Source of the DNA: Dendrolimus kikuchii
Lineage: Eukaryota; Arthropoda; Insecta; Lepidoptera; Lasiocampidae
DNA length: 64,000 nt
Assembly: GCA_019925095.2 (NCBI GenBank)
Contig: CM034402.1
Span: 9,993,501-10,057,500, forward strand
Direction of reading: 5' to 3'
The position numbers were made by a program, and so were the translations under genes. This document shows positions 1 through 11,125 of this stretch, in pieces. Under the pieces are notes generated by a model, which was not told where the DNA came from, did not search any database, and saw nothing but the letters and a program-made list of their open reading frames with translations. The stretch's first letter is position 1, and each line of letters starts with the position of its first letter.

Positions 1-345
1 TAAATGTGGCGTCACACTGACCCTTCAATTATCTCTGTCTACACCATATAATAATGCACCAAAGGACGTGCCCCGGCCAGTGTAGGATTATTGTGCGAAA
101 TGAGAACAACAAGTACCGGGCTATTGGGGTGTACAGCTAGTGGTACTAGGGGTCTGGAACTATGGAGACTATGGTGTCTGCCCGTCGCAATGTTCGGGGA
201 ACATGAAAAAATGGACAGACAGTGACTCGCCACTCCCTGCATGGGCCCCAAAAAATGCCATAGAAGACAGGGGCAGCATGGCTTAAGGGTGTAAAGAGGT
301 GGGCTGCAGATTTACCGAAGCTACTTCTGACTTATAAACATATTA
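1..345. repeat. GC-richer segment of probable repeat origin
   Basis: This segment is much richer in G+C than the sequence after it and ends in a short ATT run near 340-355. LINE and SINE 3' ends often look like this. A 70-codon open frame on the minus strand (39-251) has no recognisable motif. The segment is cut by the window start, so its class cannot be assigned. Confidence 0.35.
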
Positions 346-597
346 TTATTATAGTTTAATTGATTTAGATTTTGAAAATGCCATACACATTTGACACGCA
401 TAAATTTTAGAATATGATTCTATAAATAAATATTAACCAAAATATATTTTGGAATAGTAAAAAGGGGCCTGAATAAAAAATTAAATTTTTATTGAATAAA
501 AAATAATTTTAACGTAATTACGCATGTACTTATGTAGTAAAATAAATTTAAGGACAATTATATAGTTAAGTATAAAATATAATTAAAATTAGTTTAT

Positions 598-745
598 AAC
601 GGTCTCATACAATAAATAATATCCACAAACAACACAAAATTCGTCGAAACGTCGAAATAAAAATCCAATAAAATGACACGCTTAAAACCGTCAAAACGTA
701 TTTTTAGTTATGTGTATCTACTAGTCGTGAAAATTTAAGAAAATA
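598..745. repeat. Dispersed repeat, related to 11795-11970
   Basis: Contains CGTCGAAACGTCG followed by a GCTTAAAACCGT block and a TAGTCGTGAAAA block, in the same order as at 11795-11970. The two copies are diverged. No coding capacity is visible and the class is unknown. Confidence 0.5.
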
Positions 746-1150
746 CTAAGTATAAAATATGTACTATATATTAAAATGAGCGAATAAAAATGTAAATGAT
801 AAAGGTAAGGTATCCTTTTAAATCTGCTAAATTAAATATTCACATCATTTGCACAGTTATTGTTTCATAAATTGAAGCCATTACGATTAACTTAGACGTT
901 TAGCCATTTTACTCTCCTTAAACGATTTCCTTTGCATTGCATTTGTATTTTATTTGATCCCGTGGGATAAAGACAGTCTTTAGTGCTATGAATTGCAATT
1001 TTATCGTGGAAATATCTTCTGTTAAAGAAAAAATATTGAATTGATTTATAAGAAAGAGCTTTCAAATAGAGCATATATACTTTATCGTAGGTATAAACTG
1101 CTATATAGAAACAAATAATTAGTACTTGATTGTTATCTATTTACACTAGA
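746..1150. other. AT-rich stretch without recognised features
   Basis: AT-rich sequence with short chance ORFs only. I see no repeat ends, hairpins or coding bias. Confidence 0.5.
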
Positions 1151-1380
1151 CTAGTAGTCGCCCGTGCTCGAATTTCAACCATAATAATTAATCTCAAAGA
1201 CTATACTTCTATAATCACAGATTTCAGCAAGGCTATACTGTTAATTTGACTTGAACAATAAACAAAAGAATATATATGCGTGTGTGTGTCAAATACATAG
1301 TGTGTGTAATGCCAAATCGGTACAGCCGTTCTTGAATTATAAATAGTGTAACTAACACGACTTTCTTTTATGTATATAGA
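1151..1380 (-). mobile_element. Short Helitron-like element
   Basis: On the minus strand it begins TCTATATACATAAAAG next to a host A and ends CTAG next to a host T, the 5'-TC...CTAG-3' and A/T insertion rule of Helitrons. The internal ATCGGTACAGCCGTTC block is typical of lepidopteran Helitron-like repeats. At about 230 bp it cannot encode Rep/helicase, so it is non-autonomous. The terminal hairpin is degraded. Confidence 0.6.
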
Positions 1381-1478
1381 TAAGTGTGCGAAATTTCACA
1401 CTTCTCCGTCCGGGCAATTTTCATAAAAAGGGGTACAAAGTTTTTGCTGTGTTTTTACTTCACGTATTAATATATAGA
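1381..1478 (-). repeat. Fragment of a second Helitron-like end
   Basis: The minus strand reads TCTATATATTAATACGTGAA next to a host A, then a block containing TTTGTACCCC and CCGGACGG. It resembles a 5' Helitron end abutting the previous element. No 3' CTAG end was found, so it is truncated. Confidence 0.4.
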
Positions 1479-2615
1479 TAGATTACTAGTATCTAAATAA
1501 TATTAAAAAAAAAACTATTATATATAGGTACATATAATATTAAAATGGATTCCAGGTCACTGTCGGGGAGCGTTCCTAAAATGCTGGCCGGTTTTCCACA
1601 CGGTATGGTAACGCTAATGCGTTGACCAAAATAAAGGCCAGCTTTTTGGTCACATTTATTCAAATACAAGAATTGGCCGTCTTCTTACCAGTAGTGATTA
1701 CTTATAGACAATATTTTATCACGTACGGACATCTCGCTGCTCGGGAACATGGACATGGAACATTGGGACAGAATAGGATTCGCTGCAGTTACTTTTGCCG
1801 GAGTACCTACTAAAATACTGCCGTGATCGTCCAGTATGCCGGGGTGACTGGAGTGGACTAGTACTAAACTAACAGCAGTGCCTAAGATAAATTAAATTTG
1901 AGCTTCAATTCTCCGATACCTTTCAATATCCCAAAAATACGAATATAAAGTGTAGCGTAAACGAACTAACTGTTGGCTACAACTAGTTATGAGTGTTCTG
2001 TCTGAACACAATACATCTCTGAATTAATATGACTCTAGGCTCTCTAGAGTCTTAATTTTAAACCAGAATAAAATGAATCCAAAATATTTTCTGTCCTACG
2101 GTGTTATGGAATTCTTTCTAGTGGGACATAGGCATAAATAGAAGTGCGGATGTTAATAAATGTTCAGTGAAGTAAACACAATGATAAATAGCCGCCTACA
2201 ACTCTAATAATTAAATTATGAATAGGGGGCCCATTTACGATCCGTTTAGTTCGCAGTTGAATGCAATTAACACAAACTTGTTGGAACGGTACCGGTAAGA
2301 TGGCCTACGGGTGACTAAAGCCCTAGTAAATATTCCAACAGTTATGAATATTCACGTTTGAACTGTATAAGTACCTAACTCAATAACTTAAAGTTACTGA
2401 TTATTCGGAAGGGATTCCCAATGATCCATTAACGTCCCACTTCTACGACAGGGCCACAGAGTACATTAATAAAACAGAACTCTTCATTTTAGAAGCATTT
2501 CACAGTACATTCGCCTGTTAGCATAGTTGATACGATAGAAATATTGATGATTTTAAAGTTTCCTTACAATAGGTTAGAAAACTTGCAGTTTATCCTTCAT
2601 ATAAAAATAAAATAT
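1479..2615. other. Unassigned region with a GC-richer patch at 1550-1870
   Basis: The patch at 1550-1870 is GC-richer and has a 63-codon plus-strand ORF (1622-1813) without recognisable motifs. The rest is AT-rich. I see no SINE boxes, TIRs or RT motifs. Confidence 0.4.
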
Positions 2616-2800
2616 TGTTAAGATATATTGGACGTTTCAATTATGTCTTTCAATTTGGATGAATCAACCAAAATGATCAATATAAACTTAAACTTGATTC
2701 ATTCGATTAGGTTCCATGCCGTCGTATCCTTTCATTTCTGTCTTACAATTATATTAATTCAATTTGGTTGATCCATCTAATATCAGCATTATGGATTTTT
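2616..2800 (+). repeat. Diverged dispersed repeat, partner of 10945-11125
   Basis: GTCTTTCAATTTGGATGAAT, GTCCTTTCA-like and ATTCAATTTGGTTGA blocks occur in the same order and similar spacing at 10945-11125. The copies are strongly diverged. Class unknown. Confidence 0.5.
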
Positions 2801-2939
2801 TCTGATATTTATAATAAATTTCAAAGGTACCTTCATAAGTAAGTTTACGTAAAATATGTGTTTAAATTATACCACTTGCGTATAAATACGCCAGACGTCC
2901 GCCATCTCTGTTGAAGTTATAATAATTGTGTACACTATT

Positions 2940-3145
2940 ACGGCTTACGTGGTTGAGAGAGCTAAACCTTTGGCGACCAACTTTACTCACTACAACGCAA
3001 AGGCACCGAGTTCGATTTCTGGAATTGTAAATTTCTTAAATGAATTTTCTATTATATACTATGGTCTGGATGTCTGTGGTCCGTTGTATATTACTCATAA
3101 TACAAGCATAACTCGCTTAGCTTGGAGATATACATGTGTGTTTTT
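2940..3145 (+). mobile_element. tRNA-headed SINE, family 1, diverged
   Basis: Has a B-box-like GAGTTCGATTTCTGG near 3010 and a body with TATACTATGGTCTGGATGTCTG and GTATATTACTCATAATACAAG. The same order occurs at 47299-47515, with an inverted copy at 7582-7745. It is probably LINE-mobilised and non-coding. The 94-codon ORF here is incidental. Confidence 0.65.
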
Positions 3146-3315
3146 GTCTGCCGATTATATGTTTAATATATTTTATTTTGTAGAAAAGGTATTTATAATT
3201 ACCGCGAGCTGATAGTGACGAATAAATGCTGTGATCTGTCGACCATTATAGGCCGATATTAATATTTTTCTGATTGAGAATCTAGCAAACAGGTAGAGGG
3301 CCCATCTCTCATCTG

Positions 3316-3670
3316 TCGTCTCAATCGTAGATTTGCCTGATTTCGGTATTCTGTTAATTTTAATAGCGTGCAACATGGACGCCACTCTATTTTTATAAAT
3401 ATTTATAAGCGAAAACTAACGAAATAAATGTTTAAAAGTTTGGTAGCTTTTTAATATTAATTTCGGTTAACGCTATTTCTGCTTATGGTATTACCAATTT
3501 TTTCAACTATTATTCCGCCGCGATGATATCAGGAAGATATTTTGGATTTAGTAGAATACAAATTTTTGACACTATTCCATTGGAATCGTACTTTAAATAT
3601 CTTCACAATACCAAGATATTTTGATAATTGTAATTCCTTAAATAACATAAATAAATATTGAAATAGGAGA
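3316..3670 (+). repeat. About 350-bp repeat, diverged partner of 5528-5845
   Basis: Shared ordered blocks include GTCGTCTCAATCG, TATAAATATTTATAAGCGAA, AATTTTTGACACTAT and GGAATCGTACTTTRAATATC. The two copies lie 2.2 kb apart in the same orientation. Small indels and many substitutions separate them. No ORF is shared, and the class is unknown. Confidence 0.75.
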
Positions 3671-3890
3671 ATTGAGCCCCAGGAATGTGGCCACCGCGTT
3701 GGCAGCCTTAGAATGGGATAAGAGGTAAAGGGAATTAGATAGAGGAAATAGATGGGACGATTGGGATAGAGGGCATGGAATAGGGCGAGGAGGAAATGAC
3801 CCATCGGAACTCTTACATATCGTAAGAAACGTATCGTAACATATCGTTTAGGTCAGAGCTAACCATTTCATGCCGATATGATCGAGCTGA
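3668..3890 (-). mobile_element. Family B retroposon-like repeat, partial
   Basis: Carries the B-specific segment: a GGATA/GGGA-rich run, then CCCATCGGAACTCT, CTAACCATTTCATGCCGAT and GATCGAGC. The same series is seen at 48600-48765 and inverted at 55190-55330 and 39414-39545. It abuts an A copy downstream. Confidence 0.6.
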
Positions 3891-3914
3891 ACCCAAGAGC
3901 TGAAATCAAGATAA

Positions 3915-4155
3915 TGTTTTTTTTTTGTTTTTTATTGCAAGAGTTCAGCAGACAGGCAGACAGCCCACTTGATGGAAAGCGGTTACCATCGCCTATAGAC
4001 ATTTGCAACACCAAAGGTGCTACAAATGCGCTGCTGCTCTCTTAAAGGAGACTGGAACCTGGTCACTAATGCCGGAACACAACACAAGGTTGTCATGGCG
4101 GCATACTCTAGACCAGGGGTGGTCGCCATCCAGTCGAGCAAATATCCAAATGATT
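3915..4155 (-). mobile_element. Family A retroposon, partial copy
   Basis: A T-run (the A-tail in element orientation) is followed by the conserved TTCAGCAGACAGGCAGAC, GGAAAGCGGTTACCATCGCC and CTAGACCAGGGGTGG blocks. The copy stops in the middle and lacks the end that reads ATCCGTGCAGGAACGG in element orientation. Open frames across it are incidental. Confidence 0.8.
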
Positions 4156-4184
4156 CCAGCATGGCTTGGATACCATGTCGATAT

Positions 4185-4312
4185 TTTAGAAAGAAAGAAA
4201 GAAAATATTTGAAGAAATAGCGACGTACTTAAATTGCTGACATGTATCTTAAAAATAAAAACATATTTTGAGAATTTGTACGCCGCATTTCAGCAAACAA
4301 GGTTGTTTTACC
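4185..4312 (+). repeat. Dispersed repeat C, partner of 57297-57422
   Basis: AGAAAGAAAGA, AGAAATAGCGACGTA, CATATTTTGAGAATTTGTA and AGCAAACAAGGTT occur in the same order at 57297-57422. It starts immediately beyond the truncated A copy. Class unknown. Confidence 0.6.
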
Positions 4313-5527
4313 CAAATCAATTGCAGGTCTGATTGGACCTTTATATTAAATGCGGGTAGTCCTAATTAACTGCGAATCCCGAACATATTAATCTTTGTTT
4401 AATGTCCTTGTTTATAATTGGTTGTGGCAGATCTGGCGTACTGTCGGAATTGGAAAATTGGTGACGTGAAACTCGTCGAATTAGTTCGGCAGCCATTAAT
4501 TTCAAATAAGGTTTCTCAGTTGTTTCGGGGTTTTTGCATGTTTTAGCGACTTTGTAGAATTGGCATTATGTTTTCTTAATGTGTCTGATGTTTATTTGGT
4601 TTATTGTAAGTCTAAGTATTTATCGCTATACTGTTTAATGTAATCGAAATAAACAACAATCACTAATCAGCTGTTGGTTTATGACTATGTTTTTATTTCA
4701 AGCCGCAATGAATCACAAATTCTCATTAGGTAACAACAATATTTTGGTAATTTTTTGCTATCAACAGTTTGTTTTTACAATTGTGATGTGTTGTGATTTA
4801 TAAAGGGAAAGCAGAACAGTCTGCAAGGTTATTATCTGTCCACGCACATATTCTGTTCCATAGCGGTGATGAACGCCCGCGTTTTTGGCACTTGGCTCCA
4901 GAATTATATAAAAGTGTATAATAGAAAAAAAGCCCATAACTAGAAATTACTAAGACGATATTGTTCGGGGCAATATTCGTTGAAAGCATACTTTCAGCTC
5001 TATTGCTTTGATTTTTTTCAGAATTTTCTACCACATCAATATTAGAGGGGACGTATAACGTCCGACGACGACGACGGACGTATTAATTACAGTATTTATG
5101 TAGCAGGATTTTGATTAGAAAAATAGAAAATAAAGGAAGAAGAATATTTATTATCGAAAACGAATGCACATAAAACTTAAAAACACTGAACAGGACACAC
5201 TCGTAAAGCATAAATGACATAAGTGTTTTATAAATCAACAATTTATTTAGAAAAAAACTACATAACATTCACGGCAATGACACTGGTAACTCAGAATAAT
5301 GCTGATACAGCGTTTATACTTGATTTTCAGTTCCAGCCTCTATCAAATCATAAGTGTCCCAAACAAACAAATTCTCACTAACTTACATTAATTAAATTTA
5401 AAACAATGTTAACTTAATATTTAAAAAAAAACCGTTAGTTTATAAAAACGAATAAAAATCACTTTGTCCATAAATAAATATATAGTTAAAAAATAATACC
5501 ACCCACTGACTTGTCAAAATCGCTGGA
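4313..5527. other. AT-rich stretch; short GAC-rich inverted patch
   Basis: No repeat family or gene recognised. At 5050-5080 a short run (ACGTC...GACGACGACG...GACG) forms a small imperfect hairpin with a trinucleotide core. ORFs at 4798-5034 and 5083-5268 look like chance frames. Confidence 0.4.
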
Positions 5528-5845
5528 CACTGTCGTCTCAATCGCGTAGGTTGATTCGGTGTTCTGTCAAATCCCATGACGTGCACCTCTATAAATATTT
5601 ATAAGCGAAAACTCGTGAAATAAATGTTTAATTAAAATTTTTGGTATCTTTTCAATATTCATTTCGACTAATGCTATTTCTGTTAATAAAAAACAATCTC
5701 TTTTCTACTATTATCTTGCCACGGCGATATCGAGAAGATATTATGTATTTAGAAGAATACGAATTTTTGACACTATATCGCAATGGAATCGTACTTTGAA
5801 TATCTTCGCAACGCCAACATATTGAAATAACAGAATTGGGCCCTA
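5528..5845 (+). repeat. About 320-bp repeat, diverged partner of 3316-3670
   Basis: Second copy of the repeat described at 3316, in the same orientation. It ends at CAGAATTGGGCCC, matching GAGAATTGAGCCC in the first copy. The shared right end suggests a real element boundary. Confidence 0.75.
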
Positions 5846-6182
5846 GATGTATTATGTACCTACCTTCGCATACAGCTTCACATCAAATATATAATCTGTG
5901 AAGCGGACTTAAAAGTTTTATAACGTCAAAAAGCCAAAGAACGACATGTGGCGACATCTAGACATAAGGAAAACTTAGGAGGTTTCAGAGTTACGGTTTT
6001 TACTAAGCATTTGTGATGCGAACACATGATATAGTAAATTCTAATATTTTGCATATAAAAAAGCGGCCTTAATATAACATCATTTTTTTAAAATATCATA
6101 ATATAAATTATTTTAATTAATATCTTAACAATCAAATATACTTATGATGTCATAAGTAGGTGCTATAATAATAATAGCCAAT
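5846..6182. other. AT-rich stretch without recognised features
   Basis: Nothing recognisable apart from short AT-rich runs. Confidence 0.4.
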
Positions 6183-6475
6183 AAATGTCCCATTGCGCTG
6201 GGCTCGGGCCTCCCATGTTTACAGAAGAACGGCTAGTATACCCGTCACATTTGACGTTGATGTCCAAGGCGGCATGGCGGGTTTGACACATCAGTTATTG
6301 TGATATGCAGGTTTCATTACGATGTTTTCCTTCACCGTCAGCACGTCGGTAATTAAAATACTATGCACATTAGGTCAGAAAACTGCCTATTTGATGCGTG
6401 CATTCCGGCCAGGCTTCGCGCCGCGCCCTTTGAGTTTGGGACGCGTGCGCTAACCATTAAGTTACCACGGCTCAA
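6183..6475 (-). mobile_element. tRNA-headed SINE, family 2, near full length
   Basis: On the minus strand it starts GCCGTGGTAACTTAATGG (tRNA-like head, A-box region), runs through GATGTTTTCC/CACCGTC-related blocks, and ends CCCGAGCCCAGCGCAATGGG. The same order occurs at 48097-48395 and 49143-49440. An R-family retroposon is inserted right at its head. Confidence 0.75.
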
Positions 6476-6483
6476 GTGATAAT

Positions 6484-6942
6484 GGCGGCGTGGGTGGGGC
6501 CCCTTGGGGTATAGGGGTTCTCGTTCACCTGCACATACCCTCGAGATGAGAGCGCGAGTGTTCCGCGTGCACTCACCTCTCTTCCCGTGGGGCGCGTTAC
6601 AAACCGCCCCACATCCGGAAAAGACCTAGTAGATGGCTGGGGGCCTAGTCCCCTGGCATTGGAAGAGGCCTAGTGAGGGAGGCCCACGCCTAACAGGGCA
6701 CGCGGAGATAGGAATCTCAATTACCCGTAGCCCTGGCATAAGGCGCAGGAAGGAACACCCAGAGGTTTTCGTGGGTAACCCTAACTGAGGAGTGGCAATA
6801 GCGTGGCACCAGTTCTGACTGAGCACGCTAGTGCCACCCCCGATCTGGCGAATCCCACACTCACGGGTCGCGAATTATCCACTCAGGCTTCCGTGCCTGT
6901 CGCGGCTTAGTCCTCAAACGGATTTCCCCCTGGCCAAAAAAA
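6484..6942 (+). mobile_element. R-family poly(A) retroposon, copy 1, with 15-bp TSD
   Basis: A GC-rich unit of about 459 bp ends in CTGGCCAAAAAAA. It is flanked by GGCTCAAGTGATAAT at both 6469-6483 and 6943-6957. A poly(A) end plus a long target duplication indicates LINE-type target-primed reverse transcription. No ORF with protein motifs is present and no Pol III box is convincing. It is probably non-autonomous, or the 3' end of a LINE. Other copies start at 8713, 9160 and 46997. Confidence 0.85.
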
Positions 6943-7035
6943 GGCTCAAGTGATAATAATAATAACGAAACGCCCTAACCACCGGTAGTTTGGACCCTAG
7001 GCCCGCTGTCGGCAAGCTGCAAGATTTTGCATTTT

Positions 7036-7412
7036 TTGAAGTGAAACTTCTTAGAATCGTTGTGATTAGAACCTCGATGAAATGAAAAAGCGACATTATA
7101 AAGAGATAAACACATAAACCTATAGGACTAAGCCTACGAGAGAATGTGATAGGAGTTTTACATTGTGTAGCACAGATTAGAGAATCAGTAAAACTGATGA
7201 TTAAACAAAGGTCCATTTTGGACCGAAATAAAACTGATAATAATATTTTTAGACTAAAACAGTGAACAATTTAAAGTGATAGTTATTTTGAATTATAATA
7301 TGCTGACGGATGTAAGCTAAAGGAAAATCATATTTATACTGATAAAAGTTAGAGAATAATTATTTATTAGTATATTCTCTGAAGTTTACTGTGTGTGAAT
7401 TGCACACACATT
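7036..7412 (+). mobile_element. S-family element with GAAGTGAAACTTC ends, copy 1
   Basis: Begins near GAAGTGAAACTTCTTAGAAT and CTCGATGAAATGAAAAAGCG, passes GGTCCATTTTGGACCGAAAT, and ends TATTCTCTGAAGTTTAC...GCACACAC. The same order occurs inverted at 63330-63605 and 33868-34600. The near-palindromic ends suggest a TIR element, but no clear target duplication was found. Confidence 0.65.
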
Positions 7413-7581
7413 TTTTTAAATTAAATATGTATTTTATTTTTGATGTATTTTTATAAAAGTATAGTTTTTTTATAACAAATTGTGTTTTTTATATTTTTTA
7501 ATGTAAATTTTTTGATATAAATAAATGAGAATAATAATATACTCGACAGACAAACACATATCTTATTGTACATATCTAAAT

Positions 7582-7745
7582 TAAACAAGTTACGCTTGCG
7601 TTAATAATATACCAAGGACTACTTTGGGGTCAATCCCAGAAACCCAGATCTTAGTAAATAATATAAAAAAAATGTTTCCGAAATTTACCACACCAGGAAT
7701 CGAACCCGGAGTGTCTACGTTGCAGTAAGGTAAGCCGGCAAAGGA
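7582..7745 (-). mobile_element. tRNA-headed SINE, family 1
   Basis: On the minus strand it carries the B-box-like CCGGGTTCGATTCCTGG and then body blocks equivalent to CTCTGGGGCTGA-like and TATATCACCCATAAC-like sequence of the copy at 47299. The plus strand shows CAGGAATCGAACCCGGAG. Confidence 0.65.
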
Positions 7746-8674
7746 TTAGCCCGCTCAACAGAGGCAAAGAGAGGTACACTTGTACATAATCTATAAAGTT
7801 CGAGTGGTACGATGTTGTCATTTTATAAAAAGTTTCTCAGTTGATCTGGCTAATTGCTTCACTATTGTCAGCTCTAGTCTTATATAAATGGTACTAATAA
7901 TATATTTGTATTGAATAATATCTGTAACTACACCTTCAATTTAAAATTAGATAACCTGTTTATTAAAGAAGTTTATAGGATATATAACATTAATCTACGA
8001 CCGAATTGAAAAGAGCAGTAAAATAAGAAAGAAATTACCTGGCACACTTCTTAAATAAATTTATTTGACGCTGTGACGCTGCGCTTTGACTATAAATAAA
8101 GCGGAGTAATTTTATTAAAATGGAGTCGTATAAACCAGATTAATACTGTCATTTGTATTTCTCGTCTGAACCAACATTATGGCTGCGTAGGTAATTTCAA
8201 GTCAATTCTTTTTACTGAATTAAAAAAAAATTATTACTACTATTCCATGCTCAAAGTTTTATATCCTAAGAAATCACATTTATACTTCATGAAAATACTG
8301 CTTATTCCGCTTTTTAAACTGAGAAAAACGTTTTGAAAATGGAACAAGAATATTCTGGAAACAAAGAGACACGTTAGTGACGGGGTTAACCTTTAAAGTC
8401 AACAGTTTGTTCGATTCGTATCGACATCGCGAGTTACTGAAACAACATATCGATTGACTACATAACGATAGTTCTGAAAGGTTCGGTTTCATCTGTGATA
8501 GTGTTACAGGTATAGGCCGTTTCATGCAGATATGGCAATGGGTTTAATGAGTTATTTGAGATGCGACATTGTTAATGACGTATATATAATGACGTACATA
8601 CACTATTGTGGCTAAGCGGTTACGGCGTTATTTTTTCACGTTATAAATAAGAAGCATTTGGCCACAGTCTAACG
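7746..8674. other. AT-rich stretch without recognised features
   Basis: No repeat ends, RT motifs or coding bias. The 81-codon minus ORF at 8280-8525 has no recognised domain. Confidence 0.4.
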
Positions 8675-8712
8675 ATATTATTCATATTGAGTTATGATAG
8701 GTTTATAGGATT

Positions 8713-9147
8713 AGGGGTATAGGGGTTCTCACTCACCCGCACATGCCGTCGAAATGAGAGCGCGAGTGTTCCGCGCGCGGTCATCCTCTTCCCGTGGGGC
8801 GCGTTACAGACCACGCATGGAATAGACCGAGTAGGCGCCGGGGGAGAAGCTCCCCCGGCAATGGAAGAGGCCTAGTGAGCGAGGCCCACGCCTGCCAGGG
8901 TACGCAGAGTTGGGAATCCCGCAGTCTCGTAGCCCTGGCATAAGGCGCAGGACGGAACACCCAGGGGTTTTAGTGGGTATCCCTAACTGGGGAGTGGCAA
9001 TAGCGTGGCACCAGTTCTGACTGGACACGCTAGTGCCACCCCCGATCTGGCAAATTCCACACTCACACGGGTCGCGAACCTCCCCCCAGGCTTCTGTGCC
9101 TGTCGCGGCTTAGTCCTCAAACGGATTTCCCCTGGCTAAAAAAAAAA
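8713..9147 (+). mobile_element. R-family poly(A) retroposon, copy 2, with 12-bp TSD
   Basis: Starts GGGGTATAGGGGTTCTC and ends CCCTGGCTAAAAAAAAAA. It is flanked by GTTTATAGGATT at 8701-8712 and again immediately after the A-run. At 435 bp it is nearly colinear with copy 1. It is non-coding despite a 74-codon minus ORF that also exists in copy 1 as a shadow. Confidence 0.85.
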
Positions 9148-9159
9148 GTTTATAGGATT

Positions 9160-9393
9160 GGATATGGCCCTAGGAGCGGGCAGGCGGAGTTGGCCGACCT
9201 TCCGCTATTCCGTAGGTCTGGCATAAGGCGCAGGAAGGAACACCGAGGGGTTTAATGAGTATTCCTGACCGTGGGGTGGCTATAGAACTTCTTGCTTGCT
9301 GTGCTAGTACCAACCCCGACGTGGTGAATTACACTCATTGGCCGGGATTCCCCGCGTAGCTGATGGTCCTCAATCGGATTTTACTTATAAAAA
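9160..9393 (+). mobile_element. R-family retroposon, copy 3, 5'-truncated
   Basis: Shares GGCATAAGGCGCAGGAAGGA, GTCCTCAATCGGATTTTACT and an A-run end with copies 1 and 2 but is more diverged. The flanks GGTTTATAGGATT (left) and GGTTTGTAAGCTT (right) match at 10 of 13 positions, consistent with an aged target duplication. Confidence 0.7.
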
Positions 9394-9468
9394 AGGTTTG
9401 TAAGCTTCTTTAAGGTTCTTAAAGAAGCCTTTTAAACTTACTCTAACTCAATATGAATAAGAACGTAA

Positions 9469-10690
9469 TTTTTTAATACTAACGCAGGTGTAGCCGCAGC
9501 TAAATGCAGTGGAATGGTTACAACATAGGAGAACGATTACATTACTTCAATTGCAGTTTTGGAAGGAACTTTAATAATAACGATATTAAAAAACAAAAAA
9601 AAATAGCTTCAATTTCCACGCGTTCACTAAAAGCTTAACCAAAAGCAGTATGCAGAATATTCTAGTTGATAACTTAAGGCAGACCTATTGTAAATATCTT
9701 TAATTAAACCTGGATTTTCGAACAATACTCATACTGAACAACTGTAGATGATCAAGATGATAATCAGTAAAACTGAAATATAGCGTGACTGTCACGTATA
9801 ATGCATTCAAAAACTTTTTTAATTTACATGGATTACCATATAAAGAGATGATTTGCATTCTTAAATACAAAATTAGCAACACAGTCACATTCAGATGTTT
9901 TAAAACTAATTCTTATTAATTTTATAGCTATTTTATTTAGGTATTATAGTTGAGCCGTTCTAAGAAGCCCGATTTGAAGTTTCTAAGAACTAATTTTGTA
10001 ACAGTATCAAAATAATTTAGTATCAAATTAAAACACCACAATTAACTTATTTCTTTAGAAACGTAGCACCTAACAACGTTATGTTTGTCAACACTTTTTT
10101 CCTTAAATAAGTAGTAAATAGTAATATGACCTATGGTTGATATCATAAGATTGATGTCGTTAAGTTTAAACCATAATCGTATATAAATACTTTCAATATA
10201 AAAAAGCATCAGAATGTAAAGTAAATGTAAATTTTTAAAATAATAAATTTATTTAATCCCAATATTGATTTCCAATTTTTAATTATCATCGATTGTTCAC
10301 GGAACTACTAAAATCAGTAAGATAGATGCCAAATGTGGATTTATAGATCGGCCCAACTATATCAAAATAGACGTTGACGTCAAACTAAAGCGGTCTACCA
10401 ATTAATAGTATATAGCCATTCAACTCGGTTTTAATTATTGCGTTAAGGCCACATGTGTTTAAATGTACGTAATGTACGAAATAAAGCCGTGAATTTGGGA
10501 TAACATTAGCGTTAAATGTTTATTACCTTCATGGGCATACCAGCCATTTTAAACAGCATTAACGAGTTTGTTATTATACCTTCCAAATAATAAAATTTCA
10601 CGAAGCTCATTAGTGTCTTTATATATTTTAATTATACGATGAGTAGAGTTTTAACAACTAAAAGACGTGGTGCTGCTTTACTTTTAGTTT
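9469..10690. other. AT-rich stretch without recognised features
   Basis: Long AT-rich region. The 62-codon ORF at 9700-9888 is not supported by any motif. Confidence 0.4.
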
Positions 10691-10832
10691 TTAGGTTCCA
10701 GTCTCCCTTAAGAGAGCAGCAGCGCATTTGTAGCACCTTTGGTGTTGCAAATGTCCATAGGCGATGGTAACCGTTTTCCATCAAGTGGGCCGTCTGCTTG
10801 TCTGCTGAACTCCTGCAATAAAAAATAAATAA
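10691..10832 (+). mobile_element. Family A retroposon, 3' half only
   Basis: From GGTTCCAGTCTCCCTTAAGA to CTGAACTCCTGCAATAAAAAA: the A-tailed half, 5'-truncated in element orientation. This truncation is what LINE-driven retroposition commonly leaves. Confidence 0.8.
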
Positions 10833-10944
10833 AAAAAGAGTTTAATATGTGTGTTAATGTAACTCTGAGTGAAAAGTATGTATTTAGTTAAAATTTGAAA
10901 AATATTATATGTAGTTAGGTTCTTGGAATAATGTTTGATATTTT

Positions 10945-11125
10945 TAATATTAGACGGGTCATTTCTGTCTTTCAATTCGGATGAATCAATCAAAGTGATG
11001 ATACATATATATAAAAAATGCATTATTCAATGTCATAAAGACCGTTGTGTCCTTTCAGTTTCTTTACCTTTCAACCAAATTTATTCAATTTGTTTGAGTC
11101 AAGTAACATTAGCATAATTGAAGAA
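10945..11125 (+). repeat. Diverged dispersed repeat, partner of 2616-2800
   Basis: CTGTCTTTCAATTCGGATGA, GTCCTTTCAGTTTCT, ATTCAATTTGTTTGAGTCAA and ACATTAGCATAA match the order at 2616-2800. Confidence 0.5.

Larger units (their letters stand above)
8675..9468. mobile_element. Palindromic (foldback) element split by two R insertions
   Basis: The left arm (8677-8712) TATTCATATTGAGTTATGAT and the right arm (9394-9465) with TTAAACTTACTCTAACTCAA are the two halves of the palindromic element seen complete at 23290-23384. Between them sit two R-family retroposons. The layers are: palindrome, then R copy 3, then R copy 2. Confidence 0.75.

Noticed and set aside
7036..7412. 100-codon minus ORF (6914-7216) spanning the R/S boundary
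   Set aside because: It crosses two independent repeat insertions, so it cannot be an ancestral gene.
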